The notes beneath the pieces are model-generated. The model saw nothing but the letters and a program-made list of their open reading frames with translations, searched no databases and was not told where the DNA came from. A stretch of DNA of 64,000 bases from Septoria linicola (Eukaryota > Ascomycota > Dothideomycetes > Mycosphaerellales > Mycosphaerellaceae). The position numbers and the translations under genes were made by a program. Shown piece by piece: positions 32,898 to 42,582 of the stretch (its first letter is position 1; each line of letters starts with the position of its first letter). The DNA lies in NCBI GenBank assembly GCA_024114885.1, contig CP099426.1, positions 1,364,001-1,428,000 of the forward strand, written 5' to 3'.

Positions 32898-33548
32898 TCA
32901 AGTAGCGCCTTCCCTCTCCAAGAAACTCGGATCCAGTTCGATCTTCTTCTCGAACTTCTGCCACCAGTCCTGGAATGCCTTCAGTGGCACTGTATCGCTG
33001 CCAAAGCTCGCCAGGAAATTGAAAGCGTTGCCAATAATCCTCTGCGCAAGCACTTTCGTAGACGCCCTTCCATCCTGACCATCGCCCAATCTAACTAATG
33101 CTGAAGAGGGCTGGCTATGGCTTGGCTGCCCACCATTCTGCAGCGTAGCCAACTGCGTCGCGACTTGTGCTTCAGGCTCAATCGACACACCCACCACGAT
33201 ATCTCCTCCCGGTACAGCAGCTCCGCCTGCCTGCGCGGTCGGATCGTCCAGCATGGCATTTTGATCTGCATTTCCCGAAGCTTTCAGACCAGAGATCTTG
33301 AAGATCGCGCTCTCCTTTCCAGGTCCAATGGCTCCTAGTAGCTTGAAATCTTGTGAAGGTGGAATTTGGACATATACTGATGCTGCGCTGCCTGCGGGTA
33401 ATGTTATGCCTGGGAGCAAGAACACCACGATATGGCTGAAGGCTGGGGCGGGAGGTATCCGGAACGCATATTGAGCTTCTGTGACGACTTGTGGTGTGGC
33501 GTCGACTGGTCGACCAGAGATTATGATGCCGAATGGGGCTGTTGACAT
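32898..33548 (-). CDS. OPI10: Hikeshi/Opi10-family protein
   Basis: Intronless 216-residue ORF, close to the usual 200 of the family. It opens with FGIIISGRPV, the Hikeshi N-terminal beta-strand signature, followed by FRIPPAPAFSHIVVFLLPG, VYVQIPPSQDFKLLGAIGPGKESAIFKISG and VGVSIEP. The C-terminal half has an Ala/Gln/Ser linker, then the helical part with IIGNAFNFLASF and a Trp-rich end AFQDWWQKFEKK. Human Hikeshi carries Hsp70 into the nucleus during heat stress; yeast Opi10 affects inositol production. The two trimmed repeats bind FG nucleoporins through a Phe-rich pocket. Its start faces the divergent Nudix gene about 290 bases away, so they may share a promoter. Confidence 0.95.
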   Translation of the reverse strand: MSTAPFGIIISGRPVDATPQVVTEAQYAFRIPPAPAFSHIVVFLLPGITLPAGSAASVYVQIPPSQDFKLLGAIGPGKESAIFKISGLKASGNADQNAMLDDPTAQAGGAAVPGGDIVVGVSIEPEAQVATQLATLQNGGQPSHSQPSSALVRLGDGQDGRASTKVLAQRIIGNAFNFLASFGSDTVPLKAFQDWWQKFEKKIELDPSFLEREGAT

Positions 33549-33841
33549 GGTGTCGTCTGATGTATAATGAATCCCAGAACTGAGTTTATACTGCGCCCGT
33601 CCTTTCTGTGCAGGGAACTATTCAGTACTTGATATGGTAGCTCATCTGCATTGGACAATGACTGCCAGTGCACATTCTCGTAGTCACTCGATACAGCAAG
33701 AAGCTTCTACTCCAAACTGTGTAGCCGCAGTTCAACCGGTCGTGCCAAGCATAGACCCTGGTCAAGTCTGAGGAAGCTGTAAGTTAAGCTCGAGCTGACG
33801 GAAACAGCTGCAAGACATATGTCAAGACACTGACACCGACC

Positions 33842-35005
33842 ATGGCGTTCAACTTGAACCGCCTGCGCGATCTCATAGCGAAAGAAATGCCTCGCATTCC
33901 CCGCTGGAACCAAGGCGAAGCCGACTCGGACGACTACGACTCTCGGCCCGGAACAGCACAAACAGGCGACTCAGCCGATCCCGATGCGATAGAACGCAAC
34001 GACCGCATATCAATGGTGCTCGCCGACCCGACGCCCATTGGAGCTGGCCCCAAATCCAACCTGGACCTCATCAACGAATGCGACAACTTTCCCTACTACC
34101 AGAACAACCCCGCGCTCTTCTTCGCCCACATCAACACATACTACGCCCTCTACGTCCAAGACTACCCCGAAGTCGAGCTGGGCTATCTCCTCCCCAGCGT
34201 CGCAGAAGTCTTCCGAGGCCTCCCCGACTGGCGAATCAACGACGAAGACCGCTCTCTCACTCTCGTTACCGGAAACACCGAAGCCGAGCGGAGCAAAGTC
34301 GTCGAAGCAACCATCCGCGCCATGCACGCAACCGGCTACTTCAAAGTCCTCTCCCAATGGCGCAACGAACTCTACCCCGTCTACGGCCCCAAAGGCGAAC
34401 TCCTCTTCAGCATGGAACGCTCCGCGAGCGCCCTATTCGGCATCGTGACATACGGCTGCCACATGACCGCCTACGTCCAAGGCAATGAAGAGAAGGAACA
34501 ACAGACCCGCATCTGGGTGCCCCGTCGAGCAGCGAATAAGCAGACGTACGGTGGAATGCTGGACAACACTGTAGCAGGCGGTATCGCAACAGGAGAATCT
34601 CCCTTTGAGAGTCTGGTCCGCGAATCCGCAGAAGAAGCCAGTCTGCCTGAAGAGCTAGTCCGCAAGAGAGCTCGTGCCGTCGGGACAATAACGTACTTCC
34701 ACATCCGCGACCAACGCGCTGGAGGCGAGACGCGTTTAGTTCAGCCGGAGTGTCAATACGTATATGACTTGGAAGTGTCAGCGGATGTGGAACTCAAACC
34801 TGGCGACGATGAGGTGGAAGGCTTTGAGCTCAAGACCGTAGAGGAAGTCAAGGAGGCCATGAGGAACGGCGAGTTCAAGCCCAATTGCGCGTTGGTGTTG
34901 TTGGACTTTTTCGTGCGGCATGGCTATGTGACGATGGAGACGGAGGAGAATTATATTGAGATTGTGTCGAGATTGCATAGGAGGTTGGACTTTCCGACGC
35001 CGTGA
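33842..35005 (+). CDS. Nudix hydrolase, thiamine-pyrophosphokinase-related (YJR142W-like)
   Basis: Intronless 387-residue protein with two parts. Residues about 60-200 form the DUF4743-type region (LPDWRI, ELYPVYG, FSMERSASALFGIVTYG). Residues about 215-385 are the Nudix domain, opened by IWVPRRAANKQTYGGMLDN and holding the box GGIATGESPFESLVRE-SAEEASL (about 245-267). The catalytic REx2EE glutamates are intact; the usual Gly after EE is Ser. Relatives (yeast YJR142W, plant Nudix 20/24) hydrolyse oxidised forms of thiamine diphosphate. No thiamine kinase domain is present, so the common database name is misleading. The first half of the gene is C-rich in third positions and the last quarter is G-rich. 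Confidence 0.93.
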   Translation: MAFNLNRLRDLIAKEMPRIPRWNQGEADSDDYDSRPGTAQTGDSADPDAIERNDRISMVLADPTPIGAGPKSNLDLINECDNFPYYQNNPALFFAHINTYYALYVQDYPEVELGYLLPSVAEVFRGLPDWRINDEDRSLTLVTGNTEAERSKVVEATIRAMHATGYFKVLSQWRNELYPVYGPKGELLFSMERSASALFGIVTYGCHMTAYVQGNEEKEQQTRIWVPRRAANKQTYGGMLDNTVAGGIATGESPFESLVRESAEEASLPEELVRKRARAVGTITYFHIRDQRAGGETRLVQPECQYVYDLEVSADVELKPGDDEVEGFELKTVEEVKEAMRNGEFKPNCALVLLDFFVRHGYVTMETEENYIEIVSRLHRRLDFPTP

Positions 35006-35191
35006 GGCAGACCGTTGAAGTGGAAAGATAGTCCGTTCACTGCGTAGATGCGATGGACTTGTTATTAGACTCACGAATTTATGACATCTCCTGGCGCGAG
35101 TCGATCTCAGCTCTTCATTCATTGACTCTGTATGGTGCTGCTGTGAACCTCTGAACAACACTATCAAGATTTTGGGTATCTTCGATCTATT

Positions 35192-37324
35192 CTATCGTAC
35201 ACGCTCAGTGCCATCATCATCGTCTAGGTCGTCGCTGATGGACATGTGTCTATCCCACCACTCCTTCCTCTCGGGCTGCGTGGCCTGCTGCTGCTGTTGA
35301 TGCGCACTCACCGCACTCGTGCGTCTGTCCTGCAGACTTCTACGATGCTGTTCGTAGTCCGCTCGTTCTCGAGCTAAGCGTTCATGCGCCTGCTCCGCTT
35401 GTAAGACTCGTCTGTCACTGCCGCCACTGCGGGTGCGTCTATGCATCCGAGGCTTGACTCGTGGTGGTGTGGACTGGGTGCCGAGCATAGATGCGTTGGA
35501 AGGACGGTGTGTGCTGGTTTGACCGGTGATGCTCATGCTCCACCGTTTGATGGATCCGATCAGCCCGCTCTGCGAAGTCTCTTCTGTGGCTTTCTCTTGA
35601 TTTAATGAGGGAAAGGCGCTGCTTTTCCTGCGCTGCTCGTCGATCCACTGCCGCGAGAAGCAGTATTTCCAGAAGAGGAAACTTCCGAAAAAGGTCCCGT
35701 CGCTGCCAGGGATGTGGCGCCACGGCTTTTCTCGCCAGCAGAATATGCATACATCGCAGAAGCCCATGATGTTTTGGCAAAAGATGTTGAGCACGCTGAG
35801 CGCAAAGATGGGATGTTGTGCGTAGTAATTGCTGTAGTTTAAGCTGTGGCTGATGAAAGGGAATATCCAAAGGAGGAGGTACACGACGGGATAGATGAAC
35901 AACAGCCGCAGCTGCCGTTGGATGGCTTTACGGCGACTTTGCATAGCACGCTTTGCCACGTTTCCAGCGGCGCTTGTAGCTGCTGTGTTAGTTCTGTGTT
36001 CATTGATAGGTGCCAATGCTGGTGATGGCGCCTCTTGCGCGGACTGCTCTCCGCCGGATTGTCGCGATGCCATAGTCGACACCGATCCTCTTGGTTTTGT
36101 GAGCTCTATTGGCGCGGCTGCGAAGTCCTCTGCACCAACGCCATTGCCGATAGATACTTGGCGGCTTCCACGTCGAGATGAAGGCATGCTTCTGCTCGTC
36201 AGCGGGATGGGACCGGGAAGAGGCAAGTTTGATACGTCGGCTATGGTGGTGCCAAAAGGTGATACCCAATTAGGCACAGATTGTCTTCGACCAAAGTCTG
36301 CTGTCCGTGGCAAGACACTCAAGTCATTCAACGCTCTGTGACTCATCGGTGCAAGCATACTATCGTCGTCTGGTGCGATATCATTCTCTGAAATGGCCTG
36401 TTTCTCCACTGTTGCAGCATCGGATTGCGAAGACATCTGGCGCTGCATTGCTGATGATTTAGTAGTCGGTGCATTGCTCGTAGCTCCTGGACTGTGATCT
36501 GGGATGCCCGCACTCGAGGTCTGATCGTTCTCTTGCCCGAAGACCTTAAATTCATAGCCGACATGGCGATAGATCCTGATAGCGACGCCCATTACGAAAA
36601 TCCATATGAGGTATCTAGGTATCCACGATAACGCCAAGCGAAACCAGATGGGTCGGATAGGTAGCGAGCAAAAGCCACCTTGTGATACGAATGCTGGTCC
36701 TGTGTTGCTAAAAGCAATGGATGTCATGGCATTGGGCACAACGAGCCAGCCTGCGAGCACCCAATAACGTATTCGATATAGGCCATCAGCACCGAGGAAT
36801 GAATTCTTCGGAGGAAATATCTGCAGCATCATGTGCAGACTCATTAAGAAGATAGCACAGTCGCATGCCTCCAGGCCAAGCTGTAAGAAGTAGCCAGTAG
36901 CCTGGCAGAAGTTTGAACTTGTATAAATATGGCCCTTGGCAAGAGTTGTCGTTGAAAAGACTAGGAACCAAGTAGACTTCCAGAAGTCGCCGATGATTAA
37001 CAGTAAAACCAGATCTCTGCGGAAGTTGCGTCGCATCATACAGAACCAGTAGATTGCGCATATTGCTGCCAGGATGCTGACGCTCGAAAAGGTACTTGCG
37101 ATAATTTGCAGCTGGTTCTGTTGTCGCTTGGCCAAGAGTGCCGACGCATTGAAGTCGGGATTGTAGCCCAGTGAAGCTGATCGTGTTTGCAAGGACAAAC
37201 TCAGCTGGTCGTATATCGCTGCCGGAAAGGCTGATGCTGGCCGTAAGAGTGGGCTCGTCGATGTGGGCGCGAGGCCAATACCGCGACCTTGCAACGCATC
37301 GGCGAGCACATCATTCGAAGCCAT
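35192..37324 (-). CDS. Git3/Gpr1-like G-protein-coupled receptor
   Basis: Intronless 710-residue seven-helix receptor of the glucose/nutrient-sensing Git3 class that acts through a Gpa2-type G-alpha to cAMP-PKA. An extracellular N-terminus of about 65 residues leads into helix 1 (LQIIASTFSSVSILAAICAIY), then MMRRNFRRDLVLLLIIGDFWKS (helix 2). Helices 3-5 cover to about residue 260. A long Ser/Thr/Pro-rich third intracellular loop (about 265-480) follows, then the Git3 C-terminal unit RQLRLLFIYPVVYLLLWIFPF with NIMGFCDVCIFCWREKPWRH. The C-terminal tail is rich in Arg, Gln and Ser and is probably regulatory. The frame is open 41 codons upstream but lacks an ATG; ATG 37324 is used. Ligand unknown. 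It converges on the Nudix gene with 186 bases between stops. Confidence 0.93.
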   Translation of the reverse strand: MASNDVLADALQGRGIGLAPTSTSPLLRPASAFPAAIYDQLSLSLQTRSASLGYNPDFNASALLAKRQQNQLQIIASTFSSVSILAAICAIYWFCMMRRNFRRDLVLLLIIGDFWKSTWFLVFSTTTLAKGHIYTSSNFCQATGYFLQLGLEACDCAIFLMSLHMMLQIFPPKNSFLGADGLYRIRYWVLAGWLVVPNAMTSIAFSNTGPAFVSQGGFCSLPIRPIWFRLALSWIPRYLIWIFVMGVAIRIYRHVGYEFKVFGQENDQTSSAGIPDHSPGATSNAPTTKSSAMQRQMSSQSDAATVEKQAISENDIAPDDDSMLAPMSHRALNDLSVLPRTADFGRRQSVPNWVSPFGTTIADVSNLPLPGPIPLTSRSMPSSRRGSRQVSIGNGVGAEDFAAAPIELTKPRGSVSTMASRQSGGEQSAQEAPSPALAPINEHRTNTAATSAAGNVAKRAMQSRRKAIQRQLRLLFIYPVVYLLLWIFPFISHSLNYSNYYAQHPIFALSVLNIFCQNIMGFCDVCIFCWREKPWRHIPGSDGTFFGSFLFWKYCFSRQWIDEQRRKSSAFPSLNQEKATEETSQSGLIGSIKRWSMSITGQTSTHRPSNASMLGTQSTPPRVKPRMHRRTRSGGSDRRVLQAEQAHERLARERADYEQHRRSLQDRRTSAVSAHQQQQQATQPERKEWWDRHMSISDDLDDDDGTERVR

Positions 37325-40300
37325 TGCTGAAGACCACGACGTATTCAGTGCTCCGCGAGGCACCTCCCCAAGCCACCGCACAGTAGAAGCTGTTGTCGCG
37401 CACAGCCTACGCAAAAATTCACCGCGGGTGGTGCCACGAATAAGCACCAGCCGCCAATTACGCCTACGTGAGCATCTTCAGTCCTCCAAGCATCCAGTAA
37501 AAAGACGTTCTTTCGCGTCTGGACTCGCGCTGGTTGTCCGGGAGGCAGCCCAGGGTGCTGGAGACTTATCGAAAGCAGGCACTTCGCCTTGATTGCTGAG
37601 GTTGACCCGGCGTTGAGGTATGCAAGATTCTTCCGCTGGCATGCGGCAAAAGAACTGCGTGCGGAGAGCGAGCTCTGACGCGGCTGAATGTTGTTGCTCC
37701 CGCGGTCAAGTGGAATGGTTCAACTCAATTCGGATCCGACTTCTGCGCTAATGGAGTGCTGACTGTGAAGAAGATGACGATTTCTTGTGCCTGGCAGTTC
37801 GATATTCGTGGTGTGCTTTTTCGCGAATATGATGAGGTGGTGTGGAAGTGGCATCCCTTGCATTCAAACGTGCGCGGATGGCTTGCGCCCACCCAACATG
37901 CATGACTTCGTACTCGGCGGAATGAAAACTCGAATAGGACAGCTGGGTTTCATTCCGACCAGTTTTCGTTCTTCATGGATGCAGATCAGTGCCGAATGCA
38001 GGACAACTTCTGCAGCCGCCACGGTCGACAGCGCCGAAGAAAACAAGATCTACAGATGGGCGTATTTGGCGGCGCCATTTCCATTATCTGCAATTGCAAC
38101 CGATCTGCTTAAAGAGCCAGTCGCACACCTATGCCACATCTTGTCAGCATCGGTATCAGCTCTTCATGAAGCACGCTCGCGCGCAAATCTGCACACTGCG
38201 CTGCGGCAGCGCTGTTGGAGTCCTCCTGCTCACCATGACATACATCGAACCGTCAGCCCAAGGCTTGCATCAGACAGTGAGAGACTGTCTAAGTTGTCCC
38301 GAAGCCAAGCGTGGAGAGAGCTGAATCCTTCGACTCTTTTAGGTCCTTCCATCCTAGCCAGGGTACGCAATGAGCCATGTTCGTCCTATCTGAAAGCACA
38401 ATGCAAAGGCTTGAGTATTTGCTGTAGCTAGCCTGCAAGATTCATGGCGCATATGTTCTCCACGGGTTGACATTGAAGGCTCTCCAATTTGTCGTTTCAA
38501 CAATCTGGATGCTAACGTCTCACTCTTACTAGTTGTCTCAAACCCCCAAAGCGTACGCTCATCGAGCATGCTGCCTCTGCAACCATCATACTCGAATGAC
38601 TTCAAGCTTGCGTGTGCCCAGCTGTGTCTCGTCTGAGCCGTAACCTCCAGGACATTCCAGCACCAAGCTCAAGGCCTCTGCGAGCTTCTTGCGTGCCCGT
38701 TCGTCACGATGCTGAACGGTCGCACTCGCAGCGACCAGAGATATCCAACGGATGCTCTGTCAGTTTGTCTGGCAGTCGGACCTGCCTACTCATGGTCTGG
38801 CAGCTGGGTCACTCAGCATTGACTAGTAATCACATTATTAAAAAGGATGCGAGTCCAAATGGCGATCAAGCTCGAGCGTTCAGCGTTGAGTTCATCGTAG
38901 CGGCTCCTCATCACTTTGATCCTTCCGCCTCGGACAGTACAGCACAGTCGGCAGGGCGGCACGCTGCCCAGAGTGCTCTATCGCTTCTGATAATAATGGA
39001 CTGACAAGACCAAGAGGGAAGGTCGACGAGGTCTGCGAAGAGCTTCCGCGTTGCTCTTCCGCAATGTGCAGGGATATAGAGAGGCCCTGCATGCATGTCT
39101 CACACCCATGTTCATGCGACTGTAAACGACCTCGTCATTCTTTTCTTCCAGACGTGTGATCTGGACGCATCAGTGTCACTGCCACATGCCTAGAACGTGC
39201 TGTCACGCGATGCTCTTTCGACACAATAGAGTTGACGCTTTGAGGAGTTGGTTTTCCTTCTGGCAGCTGTACCCTTCATAACACGAGCAGAATGACTTTC
39301 AGAAGCCGTGCCGCGACAGCTGAACGTATTATGTGACGACACTAACAATTCGATAGTCTGGTTGGTGTTGGAACCAAAGCATTTGGCAACCGCATATAAT
39401 ACGAACTTCTGGACCATTCTCAACATGGGTGTTTCGTTGCTCGTCAAGACATCACAAACAAGACCCGCATAGAATCAGGCTGGTTCACGACCAAGAGATT
39501 AGCTCTTCGCGTGAACTTCGTGAAACAGTGTGTTCTCGGCACCGAAAACACTCATCGCCAAACAACACTCCAGCAACAATGTCAGATGTGTTTGAAGGTT
39601 GTTGTGTGCGGTCGAACAGCTCCGTATGTGGAAAGGTCGAAGGATCTGACCGGTCAGTCCCACAAGGGCTTGTCATGCCAACACCATACCAGGTTGAGGC
39701 GTGAACCCGAAGATACTACTCCACTGCCGCCTCTGCCTTCCGCCGCCGTCTGCACAACGCGCACCTTAGCGCAAATGCGATACTATCCACGAATGATGAT
39801 GGGAAGAAGCCGTGCATCGGCGCTTATAGACTGCGGAAATGGGCCAGTCAGCACGAGATGGCAGATCTAAACCTCTTAGACTGACGACCGCTCGAGCGTG
39901 ACGCCGCGTAGGTGGCCCGGAGCGCCTCCCCCAAACCTTGACGACCAGGCCGTCTTCAACGTTACTTACTTAAGTTCCTTGTCAGGCCTCGATGATGTAT
40001 GAAATACCGACAGAGAGGTAACGAGATGTCAAGCGCAAATTGCGATTCTTGCTGAGAAGCTGCGCAAAACCGAGGGCCTTCCAGTTATGATTCGAGCTTG
40101 CATGAGCTATCAGTGTGTCCGACTGGATCGCAAGCGCCTCGTTCCATTAGCCTTCACGGCATGATGCAGTCTCTGAGACTGGATTCATCTCTTTTGAGTG
40201 TCTTTCACTCTGCGTGAAAGATGATGTGGTAGTATAGGCCGTGAGTATGATAGGTGTCGTAGCCGCTGGCTTCATCGCAAATGCCTATTGTTAACTCCTG

Positions 40301-40388
40301 TATATTCCGTCCTGGGAATCTCGGTCCGTGGCCGATCTCTCTAGTGCCTTGAGGCCCTTCTGTATGATGTTTCTCCTGGTCAGCAGCC
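37325..40388. other. 3.1-kb gene-poor region
   Basis: Between the GPCR start and the zinc-finger stop. The longest frame (37787-38431, plus) lacks an ATG at its head and any recognised domain. No mobile element, tRNA or tandem repeat noticed. It contains the GPCR promoter. Confidence 0.45.
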
Positions 40389-41794
40389 TTACTCGGTCTT
40401 GATCACCGGAAAGCGATCGTCGTAACGTTGGCTGGCACCGTAGTGCAGATTGCTCGTGCTGCTTGCGCTACTGCGCCGCCGATTGATCCGCCTTTTCATC
40501 TCTGGACGCAGTGGGCATCCGTCTTCGACATGTCTGAGAGAAGTCAGCACAGATTGCATGACCAAGCTGGTACAACAGAGAGTCACACGTACCTTCGAAG
40601 GGTGTCTTTGCGCGCGAAAGCATTGTTGCACATCGCGCAAGCGAAGTTGCGAGCCTTGAGGTGGACCTAGATCGGAGGATGATCAGTGGCACGCCTTGCG
40701 GAACACAAGTCTGGACAACATACACTTTGCTCATGGCGCGTGAGATCTGTTCTGCGGACGAACTTCCTCTTGCATCCTGCGTATTCGCACACGTGCGGTT
40801 GTTCACGATTTGGGTCGTGGGTTTCCAGATGGGCTTTGAGGTTGTAGCTGCGCTGAAAGAGCTTGCCACAGTGCGGACAATGGCATGTTGAATTCTCCGT
40901 TGTTGTATAGCCGCGCTTGAAACGAGCTTCCGCCTCAGACATGCGCGAGAGGCCTTGGATGCCGGTGTCTAGAGGTCTTTGCCTCGTCGGCCCCGCTCGG
41001 TCGTGGCTGTCATCATATTTCACATCGTGGCACTCGTCCTTCACACACTGTGGTGCTGCAGTACTAGACCGTGACGGATCTTGGTATGCTGCTGAAGTCG
41101 CTGCTTGCGCGAAGATGTCGTTGGGATCCACATGCGAGAGCTCATCATGCGCAGCTGTGCCGGGTATCGAGTACAAACTGCTTTGCCTACGATCATAAGA
41201 GTCTTCCAGCTTGATCGACGGCGGAGAAGCCGTCTGGAAGTAGCCATCGGATTGTGCGTATGGCGACGATGCTATTAGTGACGAGTACGAACTCTCGCTG
41301 TGATCGGACTGTGCTGGCGATCCGTGGCTTATGGGCGCATCAAAGTGGTACGCTTGCGACGTGGGCATCTGTTGCAGAGGCCGCCATTGCGTATGATCGG
41401 TGAGTGCGCTTGACGTCGGATAGCTTTGGTCCAACTGTGAGTCCCTCTGTGTACAATTCGTCTGTGTAATTGGCACAAAGGGCAATGGCCAAGACGAAGT
41501 GATGTCGGGCGTTGACAAAGCAGAGGAAGCATTGCTGAACATCGCTTGTGTAGGAGTCTGGAGGGAGTCCAGATCCAGAGCACGATTTTCTGATGGCCAC
41601 GGCATGGGTTGAGAGCTTGTGTAGGGATGCTGGGGTATCGGCCACGAAAAGCTCTCATCGTCAAGAGAATGCTTTTCGTCTGCTGGAGGAGAGACTGCGA
41701 CAGGCTGCGTAGATTGTTGATATGTATAGTTTGACCAGCTGTGCATGTTGTCGTCGTCGTTTCTTTGGTAATGTTCAGCAGGGTAAAAGCTCAT
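40389..41794 (-). CDS. C2H2 zinc-finger transcription factor
   Basis: Exons 41794-40724, 40666-40593 and 40533-40389 (introns of 57 and 59 nt) give 429 residues. The first 280 are low-complexity, rich in Ser, Gln, Pro and Thr, the usual activation-domain type, with no other domain. Then come three fingers: CHCPHCGKLFQRSYNLKAH-x3-H; CEYAGCKRKFVRRTDLTRH-x4-H, whose last His comes from exon 2; and CAMCNNAFARKDTLRRH-x4-C, a C2HC variation split by intron 2. A basic tail (PEMKRRINRRR) follows and could be a nuclear signal. Without splicing the third finger is missed and the second truncated. Target genes are unknown; I cannot match it to a named regulator. Confidence 0.9.
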
Positions 41795-42582
41795 GATTAT
41801 TGTGAAGGCTTGCAGGAGCCGTGAAGGATCTGATGCTGCCTCTGAAGCCCGAAAGGATCGATGTGTATTTGAACAGTGTGTAACTCATGTGGTGACGTGC
41901 AATGAGGATGTGCACAAGAATAGATGCCGAAAGTGTGAAGAGAGGGCAGTGTTGTTAGTTCTGATATTGGTTGGCCGCGACTCTACGAAACTTGCAGAGA
42001 CCACCTCGCTCAAGCAGACTGCAAATATTGCAATCGTGGCGCGGGCTCAACTGCAGATAACCAGGGTCAGTGCGGGCGAGGGTGTATGGTCGCCAGGTAG
42101 GATCAGGAGAGTTCGCATGCATCATTAAGCTCCACATGGCCCAAAGAGCAGACGGACGCAGCATGCATCAGTAGCGTGCTCAGCCAGGCAGAGAAAAGGC
42201 TATGCCAGCATCGCAGAGAAGAAACTCCGCGCAACGAGCGAGGCTGTCTCGGCATTGCTGATCGGACTGGCCAAGCACTAAGTACCGACAGCCTGGGCCC
42301 AGCTGGTGCCGACGCTATAATGAACCATCAAATCGCCAAACCAGTGCAGGAGCCAGCAATTGATCAGTAGACGCCTCCGTGCATATAGTCTCATGCATCA
42401 CTAGCAACCCATGTCTTTCTGGCGCTTGTACGTTAATGAAGCGCGGCTGCGGGGCTTGCTGCCCAGCTGTCCTTCCAATCGTGGCTTGCGCTAAATCACT
42501 ACACGTGAGTGGACCATTTCCAGGCAATACTCTCAGTGTGACATGACAGGACGCTCTTGCGCATCTTCATCATGCATGTCCC
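41795..42582. other. intergenic region
   Basis: About 790 bases between the zinc-finger gene start and the Yvc1-like stop, both on the minus strand. It holds the transcription factor promoter. Only short unsupported ORFs. Confidence 0.45.

Noticed and set aside
37787..38431. 214-codon plus-strand ORF in the gene-poor region
   Set aside because: Begins with a non-ATG codon; composition and sequence look random; no family match.
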